A program made the translations under genes and the position numbers. DNA of 55,796 nucleotides, taken from NCBI RefSeq assembly GCF_006335005.1, contig NZ_VDMP01000024.1, positions 357,678-413,473 on the forward strand, read 5' to 3'. The notes under the pieces are model-generated. The model was not told the DNA's origin. It ran no database searches and was given only the letters and a program-made list of their open reading frames with translations. The stretch comes from Nocardioides albidus (lineage in GTDB: Bacteria; Actinomycetota; Actinomycetes; Propionibacteriales; Nocardioidaceae). Each line of letters opens with the position of its first letter. Position 1 is the first letter of the stretch. Positions 8,513 to 15,876 of this stretch are shown one piece after another.

Positions 8513-9612
8513 GACACCTCCTGACCCAGACCCGCGGCCTTGCGCCACGCGGCCTCCATCCGCGACCGGATGCCCTCCAGTGGCTCGATCTCGACGATCG
8601 TGCCTGTGGCGTCGACGGTGACCGTGTCGGTCAGGGCGCCGAAGTCCTCGAGGGTGATGCGCAGGCTCGCCGTGGGGCGGGGGGTCAGGTAGCGGTCGCG
8701 GTAGGTGCACCTCCACGCGTCGTAGTAGCGGCACAGGAGGGGGCGCTGCGGGTCGCCGTAGACACTGCACCTTCCGTCCGCCAGGTGCCGGCAACGGGTC
8801 TTGACCGCGAGTGTCCACCCGGCGTCGCTGATCAGCAGCTCGACTCCCGGGAAGCCAAGGCAGAACTGGAAGAAGTCGAGCGAGCTGCGCGACGTGGGGT
8901 GGCCCTGTGGGAACTCGACGGTCTCGCAGCACGGTGCCGAGCACGATCCGCAGGGCTCCGCGTCGTCCGCGAAGGCCAGCAGGCGCCGGTGTGCGGGTAC
9001 GACGCCGTCCGGGTCGAGGACCTGGCGCTGCCACTGGGTGCGGGCTCCGTCGTCGGGGATCGCTGCCTGCTCGTCCCAGGGCTCGTCGTCGCTGAGCCCG
9101 GCGAAGGCCACCAGCAGATCGTCCCAGTCCGGGATGGCGACGATGGCGCGCTGGTCGTCGAAGCGCACGTGCTCGGCGATGAACTCCAGCCGGCTCCGGT
9201 CGATGAACATGAAGTCGTCGGTGACCGAGGCCGTCATCGACCGCCGGTACCAACATTGGAAGGGGTTGTAGTTGCGGCAGATCTGCGGCTGCTGGGCCGT
9301 CTCGTGGACCGTGCAGGTGAGCTCGGTGGGATCGAGGAAGCGGCACGGCCGGACGTAGTACGCGCTCCAGTCACCGGTCCTCGTGACGCCGAGCCGGATC
9401 CGGTCGAAGTTCAGCAGGTAGGCCGCGTAGGAGAGATCGCCCAGCGTCGCGACCCGGAAGGTGTGCACCGGGAGGTGGGTGCAGCACGGTGACGTCGAGC
9501 AGGTCGCGCAGGGCGACTCCAGCGCCTCCCCGAAGGTGAGCGGCTCCGTGCGGGGAGCGGTGACACCCGCGGCGACGCTGTGCCAGGGAATGAACGCCTG
9601 CTGGCCTGCCAT
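8509..9612 (-). CDS. Tandem YkgJ-family cysteine-cluster protein
   Basis: This 367-residue protein contains two copies of the YkgJ zinc/iron-chelating cysteine cluster. Copy 1 has CATCSTSPCC, then PCRFLDP, CTVHE and ICRNYNPFQCWY. Copy 2 has CGSCSAPCC, then RCRHLADGRC and LCRYYDAWRC. Family members are thought to bind a metal or Fe-S cluster, with unproven roles. ATG 9612 is chosen because GGAGGG lies 4-5 nt upstream. Upstream of that, a TAGAGT -10 at 9641-9646 covers the longer alternative start at 9642. It is the first gene of the leftward operon and overlaps the metzincin-motif gene by 4 bp. Confidence 0.8.
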   Translation of the reverse strand: MAGQQAFIPWHSVAAGVTAPRTEPLTFGEALESPCATCSTSPCCTHLPVHTFRVATLGDLSYAAYLLNFDRIRLGVTRTGDWSAYYVRPCRFLDPTELTCTVHETAQQPQICRNYNPFQCWYRRSMTASVTDDFMFIDRSRLEFIAEHVRFDDQRAIVAIPDWDDLLVAFAGLSDDEPWDEQAAIPDDGARTQWQRQVLDPDGVVPAHRRLLAFADDAEPCGSCSAPCCETVEFPQGHPTSRSSLDFFQFCLGFPGVELLISDAGWTLAVKTRCRHLADGRCSVYGDPQRPLLCRYYDAWRCTYRDRYLTPRPTASLRITLEDFGALTDTVTVDATGTIVEIEPLEGIRSRMEAAWRKAAGLGQEVS

Positions 9613-9640
9613 GGCTCCCTCCACGTCGCGCTGGCCAACC

Positions 9641-9646
9641 ACTCTA
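9641..9646 (-). promoter_or_regulatory. -10 element of the YkgJ/metzincin operon
   Basis: TAGAGT reads on the minus strand 28 nt before ATG 9612. A leader of about 20 nt with a GGAGGG ribosome site would result. No convincing -35 is visible. Confidence 0.45.
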
Positions 9647-9702
9647 GGTCCGCGGGACCGGGGGCGCGGGCGGCTGAGCGCCGGGAGAACGGGCAGACCG
9701 GG

Positions 9703-9718
9703 CTGCCCGATCGGGCAG
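9703..9718 (-). terminator. Palindromic hairpin after the 9749-10420 gene
   Basis: A perfect 16-bp palindrome (CTGCCCGATCGGGCAG) lies about 30 nt past the stop of the leftward membrane-protein gene. There is no T-tract, as is common in high-GC actinobacteria. Confidence 0.4.
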
Positions 9719-9748
9719 ACCCGGTGACGACGAGGAGGTCGTCCGTCC

Positions 9749-10420
9749 TCACCAGGTGTGGCGTTCGACCTCGTTGCCCTCGAGGTCGTACTCGATGTAG
9801 CCGCCCTGACTGAACTCGTTGCTCGTGTACGCGGAGATCCAACCCGCCTTCGGGTCGGTGGCGTCCGGCTTGCTGATGATGAGGTAGCAGTCGCCGGGGT
9901 CGTCGACGAGGTCGCGCGTGTGTGCGCACAGGCCGTCGAGGACCTCGCCCGAGACGTCGGCGAGGTCGAACGCCTCGTCGTCGCTCGTGCCCTTCGTCCA
10001 CTCGTCGAGCCCGCCGTCCCAGCGGTAGCTGATCTGCTTCACGTCACCGGGGGACACGGGCACGTCGAGGATGCCGTAGCCGGGGTAGAGGACGGCCTCG
10101 AAGACCTGTGTGCCGCCCGTCTCCTCCCTCAGGTCCACCAGCATCGCGGCGAATCCCTCCGCGGTCTGCGGCTGGTCGGGCTCGGTCGCGTTGCGGACCA
10201 CCGCGAACGCTCCCCAGGCGCACCCGGCGACGAGGACACCGGCGATGCCGACGGCGACCGCTCGTGGCCCGGTACGACGGACCGTGCGCTCCTCGACGGA
10301 GCGGATCGGCTTCGGCGGCGCGGGCGGGCGGTAGGGCGCCGGTGCCTTCGACCCCGGCGCCGGCCTGTCCGGATCGGGGGTGTCGTCGGGGCGATACTGC
10401 TTCCAGTCGGGGGGAGCCAC
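9749..10420 (-). CDS. Hypothetical single-pass membrane protein
   Basis: This protein of about 223 residues has a cytoplasmic Pro-rich N-terminus (PPDWKQYRPDD, PYRPPAPPKP), one membrane segment (VAVGIAGVLVAGCAWGAFAVV) and an acidic extracellular domain ending in EGNEVERHTW. I do not recognise the family. The exported domain has two Cys (GLCAHT, GDCYLI) that could form a disulfide. GTG 10420 is preferred over GTG 10429 because a TAGCGT -10 sits 7 nt before it, which puts 10429 inside the promoter. It is divergent from the M20 peptidase gene. Confidence 0.65.
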   Translation of the reverse strand: MAPPDWKQYRPDDTPDPDRPAPGSKAPAPYRPPAPPKPIRSVEERTVRRTGPRAVAVGIAGVLVAGCAWGAFAVVRNATEPDQPQTAEGFAAMLVDLREETGGTQVFEAVLYPGYGILDVPVSPGDVKQISYRWDGGLDEWTKGTSDDEAFDLADVSGEVLDGLCAHTRDLVDDPGDCYLIISKPDATDPKAGWISAYTSNEFSQGGYIEYDLEGNEVERHTW

Positions 10421-10427
10421 GTCCAGC

Positions 10428-10433
10428 ACGCTA
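10428..10433 (-). promoter_or_regulatory. -10 element, probably leaderless (membrane protein gene)
   Basis: TAGCGT on the minus strand, then 7 nt, then GTG 10420. This would start the mRNA at or next to the start codon. Confidence 0.5.
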
Positions 10434-10449
10434 GTGCTCCGCGCCGTGC

Positions 10450-10455
10450 GACGAT
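10450..10455 (+). promoter_or_regulatory. -10-like element of the M20 peptidase gene
   Basis: GACGAT followed by 6 nt and ATG 10462. The first T of the consensus is missing, but the spacing equals that of the other leaderless promoters in the window. Confidence 0.4.
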
Positions 10456-10461
10456 GGCGAC

Positions 10462-11781
10462 ATGGCCGAATCCAACGACCCGTCGGCAGAAGTCGTCGAC
10501 CTGTGCCGCGACCTGATCCGCATCGACACGTCGAACTACGGCGGCGGCGAGAGCACCGGCGAGCGGAAGGCGGCCGAGCACGTGGCGGGGCTGCTCGACG
10601 AGGTCGGCATCGCCGCCGAGGTGATCGAGACGAGGCCCGGCCGCGCCAACGTCGTCGCCCGTTGGGGCGGCGCCGGCTCGAGGGCCACCGCGGAGCGCGG
10701 AGCGCTGTTGCTGCACGGCCACCTCGACGTCGTACCCGCGGCGGCCGAGGACTGGGCGGTGCACCCGTTCAGCGGCGAGGTGCAGGACGGCTACGTGTGG
10801 GGCCGCGGCGCGGTCGACATGAAGGACTTCGACGCGATGCTGCTCTCCGTCGTCCGCGCCCGCCAGCGGGCCGGGCGCGTCCCCGAGCGTGAGGTCGTGC
10901 TGTGCTTCACCGCCGACGAGGAGGCCGGAGGGCACGAGGGCGCCCAACTGCTCGTCGAGAACCACGCCGAGTGGTTCGAGGGCTGCACGGAGGCGGTCGG
11001 GGAGGTCGGCGGGTTCAGCACGACGGTGCGCGGGCGGCGTCTCTACCTGATCGAGGCCGCCGAGAAGGGCATGGCGTGGATGCGGCTCAGCGCCCGCGGC
11101 CGCGCGGGCCACGGCTCGATGATGAACGACGACAACGCCGTCACCCGGCTCGCGGCGGCTGTCGCGCGGATCGGCGCCCACGACTGGCCGGTCCGGCTCA
11201 CCCCGACCATGCGGACCCTGCTCGCCACGGTCGGCGAGCTCGCCGGCGTCGAGGCCACCCCGGAGAACGCCCCCGCGCTGGTGGAGGAGTTCGGGGGCGC
11301 GGCGCGGATGCTCGGCGCCGTGCTGCGCAACTCGACCAACCCGACGATGCTCGAGGCCGGCTACAAGGTGAACGTCATCCCCACCGACGCCACCGCCCAC
11401 GTCGACGGCCGCTTCCTGCCGGGCTTCGAGGACGAGTTCTTCGCGACCCTCGCCGAGCTGACCGGCGAGGGCGTCGACATCGACTTCGTGTCGCGGCAGG
11501 CGCCGTGGGAGACGCCGTACGACGGTGCCCTGGTCGACGCGATGACGCGCAGCCTGCTCGCGGAGGACCCCGACGCGCTGGTCGCTCCGTACCTCATGAG
11601 CGGCGGCACCGACGCCAAGCACTTCACCAAGCTCGGGATGCGCGCCTTCGGCTTCGCGCCGCTCCGGCTGCCCGACGACCTGGACTTCACCGCCCTCTTC
11701 CACGGCGTCGACGAGCGGGTGCCGGTCGACGCGCTCGAGTTCGGGGCGCGGGTGATGGATCGGTTCCTCGACGAGGCCTGA
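10462..11781 (+). CDS. M20/M25/M40 family metallo-hydrolase
   Basis: This 439-residue zinc hydrolase matches the M20 peptidase family. The di-zinc site motifs are visible: HGHLDVVP (about residues 93-100), GRGAVDMKD (about 115) and TADEEAGG (about 152, containing the Glu base). A C-terminal SGGTDAKHF motif supplies the last ligand. The dimerisation domain lies between, around RGRAGHGSMMNDDNAV. Family members cleave peptide or acyl-amino-acid amide bonds in the cytoplasm; the substrate cannot be told from sequence. It stands alone, divergent from the membrane-protein gene. Confidence 0.9.
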   Translation: MAESNDPSAEVVDLCRDLIRIDTSNYGGGESTGERKAAEHVAGLLDEVGIAAEVIETRPGRANVVARWGGAGSRATAERGALLLHGHLDVVPAAAEDWAVHPFSGEVQDGYVWGRGAVDMKDFDAMLLSVVRARQRAGRVPEREVVLCFTADEEAGGHEGAQLLVENHAEWFEGCTEAVGEVGGFSTTVRGRRLYLIEAAEKGMAWMRLSARGRAGHGSMMNDDNAVTRLAAAVARIGAHDWPVRLTPTMRTLLATVGELAGVEATPENAPALVEEFGGAARMLGAVLRNSTNPTMLEAGYKVNVIPTDATAHVDGRFLPGFEDEFFATLAELTGEGVDIDFVSRQAPWETPYDGALVDAMTRSLLAEDPDALVAPYLMSGGTDAKHFTKLGMRAFGFAPLRLPDDLDFTALFHGVDERVPVDALEFGARVMDRFLDEA

Positions 11782-11807
11782 GCCCAGGCCGGACGCTGTT
11801 GGAGTCC

Positions 11808-11834
11808 TCAACTCGCGGAGGCCGCCGCCGATCC
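11808..11834 (+). promoter_or_regulatory. Sigma-28 (FliA/SigD-type) promoter of the chemoreceptor pair
   Basis: TCAA (11808-11811), exactly 15 nt, then GCCGATCC (11827-11834). The flagellar sigma consensus is TAAA-N15-GCCGATAA, so 9 of 12 bases match at the standard spacing. It lies 43 nt before the PAS gene. A transcript would start near 11841 and carry the GAGGGGAG ribosome site. Confidence 0.6.
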
Positions 11835-11877
11835 TTCCGTCGACCCGTCAGCCCGACGGGATGAGGGGAGTCGCACC

Positions 11878-12426
11878 GTGTCTCGAACCGCCATCGCGCC
11901 GACAGGCGTGGAGAAGACCTTCCATCCGGACCAGATCATCGTGTCCAAGACGGACCGGCAGGGGCGGCTGACGTACGTCAACGACCTGTTCGTCGAGATC
12001 AGCGGCTACCCGGAGTCCGACCTGATCGGCAAGCCGCACAACGTCATCCGGCATCCCGACATGCCGCGCTCGGTGTTCTGGCTGCTGTGGGACAGGATCG
12101 TGTCCGGCCAGGAGATCTTCGCCTACGTGATGAACCTCAGTGCCGACGGGAGCCACTACTGGGTCCTCGCGCACGTGACCCCCACCTTCGACACCTCGGC
12201 CAACATCGTCGGCTACCACTCCAACCGCCGGACGGCGGACGCGACGGCGCTCAGCGCCATCACCGCGCTCTATCAGCGACTCGTCGCCGAGGAGCGCCGG
12301 CACTCCAACGCGCGGGAGGCAGTCGAGGCCGGCTGCCGGCTCCTCGAGCAGGTGCTCGCCGAAGCCGGCCTGTCGTACGACGAGTACGTCTGGTCGCTCA
12401 ACAACGCGACGGTGGTGGCCGCATGA
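11878..12426 (+). CDS. Aer-like PAS sensor protein
   Basis: This 182-residue protein contains one PAS domain of the FAD-binding Aer type. It shows the Aer signature [14 protein letters not shown] (about residues 60-73), then [13 protein letters not shown] and [10 protein letters not shown]. In Aer this domain senses redox state or oxygen through FAD. There is no membrane segment and no signalling domain here. The next gene, a methyl-accepting protein, overlaps it by ATGA, so the two probably act together as a split aerotaxis receptor. The start is GTG with GAGGGGAG upstream. A helical tail (about 125-180) may contact the partner. Confidence 0.8.
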   Translation: MSRTAIAPTGVEKTFHPDQIIVSKTDRQGRLTYVNDLFVEISGYPESDLIGKPHNVIRHPDMPRSVFWLLWDRIVSGQEIFAYVMNLSADGSHYWVLAHVTPTFDTSANIVGYHSNRRTADATALSAITALYQRLVAEERRHSNAREAVEAGCRLLEQVLAEAGLSYDEYVWSLNNATVVAA

Positions 12427-13634
12427 CCGCCGTGCTCGCCGCCGAGACCGAGACCGCCGACGCCCTGCGGGAGGACCTGGACCGCTGCCGCGCCGCGCTG
12501 CTCGCCATGACGAGCGTGTGTCGCTCCGCGGCGGCCGGCGACCTCGAGCCGCGGGTGCCCGTCCTCGGCGAGGACACCGACCTCGTCGCGGCTCGCGCCG
12601 CCGTCAACGACCTGCTGGACCGCACCGACGCCTACGTCCGGGAGTCCTCGGCATCGCTCGAGTTCGCGGCCGATGGGAAGTTCTTCCGCCGCTTCCTGGT
12701 CCGCGGCATGCTCGGCTCCTTCCGAGCCGGCGCGGTCACGATCAACACCGCGATCGGCGCCATGGCCGAGGCCAACGAGCAGCTCGCGGCCCAGGAGCGG
12801 CAGCGCCTCGAGCTCGCAGACGGGTTCGAGGAGGCTGTCCTCGGGCTCTCCGACCAGGTCGCGGCGGCCGCGGCCGAGATGGAGGCATCCTCGCGCACCC
12901 TGGCCGCCAACGCGGAGGGGACGGCGACCCGGGCGGCCCAGGTGTCAGAGAACTCCCATACCGCCGCCGACGCTGTCACCGTCGCGGCGGCCGCCGTCGA
13001 GCAACTCGTCAGCACCGTGCGGGCCATCGAGGAGCAGGCCAGCCAGTCGAACGACGCCGGCGTACGGGCGGTCGAGGAGACCCAGCAGGTGATGACGACC
13101 GTGCAGAGCCTGTCCACGGCCTCGCAGGAGATCGGGGAGGTGGTCGGCGTGATCAGCCAGGTCGCCAGCCAGACCCGGCTGCTGGCCCTCAACGCCACGA
13201 TCGAGGCAGCGCGTGCGGGGGAGTACGGCAAGGGCTTCGCGGTGGTCGCCTCCGAGGTGAAGACGCTCGCCTCCGAGACGGCCGACGCCACCAGCCTGAT
13301 CGAGCAGCAGGTGCACGCCATCCAGGCGGCCGCGGGCGCCGCGGTCACCGCGATCGAGACGATCGGCGCCGCCGTGCGCGGCATGGGCGACAACGTGGCC
13401 ACGATCGCGGGCGCGGTCGGCGAGCAGCGTCACGCCGCGGCGGAGCTGAGCCGGACGACCTCCGAGGCTGCCGGTGCGGTCTCGGGCGTCAACGAGGACG
13501 TGACCGCCATCGGCGAGGCGACCATCGCGACCAGCACCGGCGCGACCGAGATGACGGGCGCCTCGCTCGAGCTCTCGCGGCTCTCCGCGGACCTGCGCAC
13601 GCACGTGGCGGGCTTCCTGCAGCAGATCCGCTGA
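12423..13634 (+). CDS. Soluble methyl-accepting chemotaxis protein
   Basis: This 403-residue cytoplasmic chemoreceptor has no membrane segment. The signalling hairpin tip is clear ([20 protein letters not shown], then [16 protein letters not shown], about residues 250-285) and is the site that binds CheA/CheW. The preceding helices contain Ala/Glu-rich methylation-type heptads ([18 protein letters not shown]). It has no input domain of its own, and the gene overlaps the PAS-protein stop (ATGA), so input probably comes from that protein. No other chemotaxis or flagellar genes are in the window. Confidence 0.88.
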   Translation: MTAVLAAETETADALREDLDRCRAALLAMTSVCRSAAAGDLEPRVPVLGEDTDLVAARAAVNDLLDRTDAYVRESSASLEFAADGKFFRRFLVRGMLGSFRAGAVTINTAIGAMAEANEQLAAQERQRLELADGFEEAVLGLSDQVAAAAAEMEASSRTLAANAEGTATRAAQVSENSHTAADAVTVAAAAVEQLVSTVRAIEEQASQSNDAGVRAVEETQQVMTTVQSLSTASQEIGEVVGVISQVASQTRLLALNATIEAARAGEYGKGFAVVASEVKTLASETADATSLIEQQVHAIQAAAGAAVTAIETIGAAVRGMGDNVATIAGAVGEQRHAAAELSRTTSEAAGAVSGVNEDVTAIGEATIATSTGATEMTGASLELSRLSADLRTHVAGFLQQIR

Positions 13635-13637
13635 TCT

Positions 13638-13651
13638 GCGGAGAGCTCCGC
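13638..13651. terminator. Small hairpin between convergent genes
   Basis: GCGGAG-AG-CTCCGC lies in the 17-bp gap between the MCP stop and the DUF5703 stop. It could serve both strands. Confidence 0.35.
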
Positions 13652-13885
13652 TCAGGCCGTGCGGACGGCCCGGATGATCTTGCGCCGCAGCACCACGCGG
13701 CGCCGGCCGTCCGGGCCGATCTGCACGCGGTCGAGCTCCCAGCCGCCGTGCTCGGCCCGCTCGACGAGGAGCTTCGCGACCGTGTTGCGGGAGAACTCGC
13801 GGTCGAAGGTGACCCGTTCGAACTCCCACTCGACGCCGCGGCCCAGACCGCGCATCACGCCGGGACGGAGCAGGGAGACGTTCAC
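13652..13885 (-). CDS. DUF5703 family protein
   Basis: This 77-residue basic protein matches an actinobacterial family of unknown function. The core is WEFERVTFDREFSRN, then LLVERAEHGGWELDRVQIGP, and it ends in the family's RRVVLRRKIIRAVRT tail. The GTG start overlaps the stop of the aldo/keto reductase gene (GTGA), so it is co-translated with it. Its function is unknown. Confidence 0.8.
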   Translation of the reverse strand: MNVSLLRPGVMRGLGRGVEWEFERVTFDREFSRNTVAKLLVERAEHGGWELDRVQIGPDGRRRVVLRRKIIRAVRTA

Positions 13886-14832
13886 GCGGCACCTCCGGAG
13901 ACGTCGTCGAGCGCCGCCCGGATCTCGGGCGGCAGGACCTTCTCCTCCGAGCCGAGCGCGCCGGCCAGTTGGGCGGCGGTGCGCGCGCCGACCACGGGCG
14001 CGGTGACGCCGGGGGAGTCGCGGACCCAGACCAGGGCCACCTCGAGCGGCGTCCAGCCCAGCCCGTCGGCGGCCCGGGCGACCGCCTCGACGATCCCGCG
14101 GCTGTGGTCGTCGAGATAGGCGTCGACGAACCCGGCGAAGACGGGCGAGGCCGCGCGGGAGTCGGACGGGGTGCCGGTGCGGTACTTGCCGGTCAGCACA
14201 CCGCGGCCCAGCGGGGACCACGGGAACAGGCCGAGACCGAAGGCCTCGGCAGCCGGGAGCACCTCCCGCTCGATGCGCCGGTTGACCAGCGAGTACTCCA
14301 TCTGGGTGGACGCGATCCGCGCCCGGCCGGCGACCTCCTGCAGAGTGACCGCCCGAGCGGTCTGCCACCCGTTGAAGTTCGAGATGCCGACGTACGTCGC
14401 CCGGCCGCTGCTCACCGCGAGGTCGAGGGCGCCCAGGGTCTCCTCGAGGGGGACGTCGTCGCTCCACACGTGGACCTGCCACAGGTCGACGTGGTCGGTG
14501 CCGAGCCGCTTGAGGGAGGTGTCGAGGCCGCGCAGCATCGCACCGCGCGAGGTGTCGGTGACCCGTTCCTTCCCGCGGCGCCAGATGCCCGCCTTGGTGG
14601 CGATCACGACCTCGTCACGCCGCACGACGTCCCCCAGCAGGGAGCCGAGCAGCGCCTCGGAGCGGCCGTCGGTGTAGCCGGCGGCGGTGTCGAGCGTCGT
14701 ACCTCCGGCCTCGACGAACGCGGCCAGCTGGTCGCGCGCCTCGTGCTCGTCGGTGTCCTTGCCCCAGGTCATCGTGCCGAGGGCGAGGCGCGATACCTGG
14801 AGGCCGCTGGCGCCGACGTACCGCTGCTGCAT
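13882..14832 (-). CDS. Aldo/keto reductase
   Basis: This 316-residue NADPH-dependent oxidoreductase has the expected TIM-barrel motifs. They are LALGTMTWG near the start, TLDTAAGYTDGRSEALLG (catalytic Asp and Tyr), ATKAGIWRRG (catalytic Lys), DLWQVHVW (catalytic His) and VGISNFNGWQ. The C-terminal cofactor segment is TAPVVGARTAAQL. The substrate is not predictable. TACCTT lies 7 nt before the ATG, which suggests a leaderless mRNA. It is followed by the overlapping DUF5703 gene and is divergent from uppP. Confidence 0.9.
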   Translation of the reverse strand: MQQRYVGASGLQVSRLALGTMTWGKDTDEHEARDQLAAFVEAGGTTLDTAAGYTDGRSEALLGSLLGDVVRRDEVVIATKAGIWRRGKERVTDTSRGAMLRGLDTSLKRLGTDHVDLWQVHVWSDDVPLEETLGALDLAVSSGRATYVGISNFNGWQTARAVTLQEVAGRARIASTQMEYSLVNRRIEREVLPAAEAFGLGLFPWSPLGRGVLTGKYRTGTPSDSRAASPVFAGFVDAYLDDHSRGIVEAVARAADGLGWTPLEVALVWVRDSPGVTAPVVGARTAAQLAGALGSEEKVLPPEIRAALDDVSGGAA

Positions 14833-14839
14833 GGGGCAC

Positions 14840-14845
14840 AAGGTA
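14840..14845 (-). promoter_or_regulatory. -10 element, leaderless (aldo/keto reductase)
   Basis: TACCTT on the minus strand, 7 nt before ATG 14832. Confidence 0.5.
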
Positions 14846-14915
14846 TCCGCCCCGCCGAGCGGGACGCGCCGGGCACGCCGATGGGCGAGGATGAGGGTCG
14901 TCACCGCGGTGTCCC

Positions 14916-14921
14916 TAGGAT
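14916..14921 (+). promoter_or_regulatory. -10 element, near-leaderless (uppP)
   Basis: TAGGAT, then 8 nt, then GTG 14930. No ribosome-binding site is visible. Confidence 0.5.
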
Positions 14922-14929
14922 GGCGCGTC

Positions 14930-15772
14930 GTGGCGGACTTCCTGCAGGCAGTGTTCCTCGGCGTGCTCCAGGGACTCACCGAGTTCCTCCCCATCTCGAG
15001 CAGCGCGCACCTGCGGATCTTCCCGGAGCTCTTCGGCTGGGGCGACCCCGGCGCCGCCTTCACCGCGGTCATCCAGATCGGCACCGAGCTGGCCGTGCTC
15101 GTCTACTTCCGCAAGGACATCTGGCGCATCGCCCGCGCGTGGCTGCTGTCGCTGTTCAAGCCGGAGTACCGCGGAGCCCTCGACGCCCGGATGGGCTGGT
15201 ACATCATCGTCGGGTCGCTGCCGATCGTGATCCTCGGCGTCCTGCTCAAGGACGTCATCGAACGCGACTTCCGCAACCTGTGGATCATCGGCTGCACCCT
15301 GATCGTTCTCGGCCTCGTGCTCGGCCTCGCCGACCGGATCGGTCGCAACGAGCTGGCGATGAAGCAGATGTCCCTGCGCGACGCCGCCCTCATGGGAGGC
15401 GCCCAGGCCCTGGCGCTGATCCCCGGCGTCTCCCGCTCCGGCGCCACGTTGTCGATGGGCCGCCTCCTCGGCTACGAGCGGGAGGCGGCGACGCGCTTCG
15501 CCTTCCTCCTCGCCATCCCCGCCGTCGTCGGCGCCGGCGTGTTCGAGCTCAAGGAGATCGGCAACGTCGGCACGGCCCACGCCGGCGAGGCCGACTACGG
15601 CTGGGGGCCGACCATCGTCGCCACGGTCATCTCCTTCGTCGTCGGGTACGCCGCGATCGCGTGGCTGCTGCGCTGGGTCACCACCAAGTCGTACACGCCG
15701 TTCGTGGTCTACCGGGTCGTGCTCGGCACCGCCGTGCTGGTGCTGCTCGGCGCCGGTGTGCTCACCGCCTGA
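14930..15772 (+). CDS. uppP: Undecaprenyl-diphosphatase
   Basis: This 280-residue polytopic membrane enzyme of the UppP/BacA family recycles undecaprenyl diphosphate to the monophosphate for cell-wall synthesis. It also confers low-level bacitracin tolerance. Both signature segments are present: GVLQGLTEFLPISSSAHL (residues about 9-26, with the catalytic Glu) and GVSRSGATLSMGRLLGYERE (about 165-184). Several hydrophobic segments span the chain. GTG 14930 is chosen because the family starts just before the first motif and a TAGGAT -10 lies 8 nt upstream. Confidence 0.95.
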   Translation: MADFLQAVFLGVLQGLTEFLPISSSAHLRIFPELFGWGDPGAAFTAVIQIGTELAVLVYFRKDIWRIARAWLLSLFKPEYRGALDARMGWYIIVGSLPIVILGVLLKDVIERDFRNLWIIGCTLIVLGLVLGLADRIGRNELAMKQMSLRDAALMGGAQALALIPGVSRSGATLSMGRLLGYEREAATRFAFLLAIPAVVGAGVFELKEIGNVGTAHAGEADYGWGPTIVATVISFVVGYAAIAWLLRWVTTKSYTPFVVYRVVLGTAVLVLLGAGVLTA

Positions 15773-15810
15773 CGCCGCAGGGGCCCGACTGGTAAAGAAC
15801 GAGGGATTCC

Positions 15811-15834
15811 GCCACGCGCGGGCCCGGGCGTGGC
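15811..15834 (+). terminator. Hairpin after uppP
   Basis: Arms GCCACGC (15811-15817) and GCGTGGC (15828-15834) form a 7-bp stem about 40 nt past the uppP stop. There is no T-tract. Confidence 0.4.
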
Positions 15835-15840
15835 TAGCGT
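15835..15840 (+). promoter_or_regulatory. -10 element of the phospholipase C-like gene
   Basis: TAGCGT sits directly after the uppP hairpin and 36 nt before ATG 15877. The leader would be about 30 nt and contains the CGGAGG ribosome site. Confidence 0.4.
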
Positions 15841-15876
15841 GCCCAGCGGGGGGACGGAAGCCAGTCGGAGGTTGTC

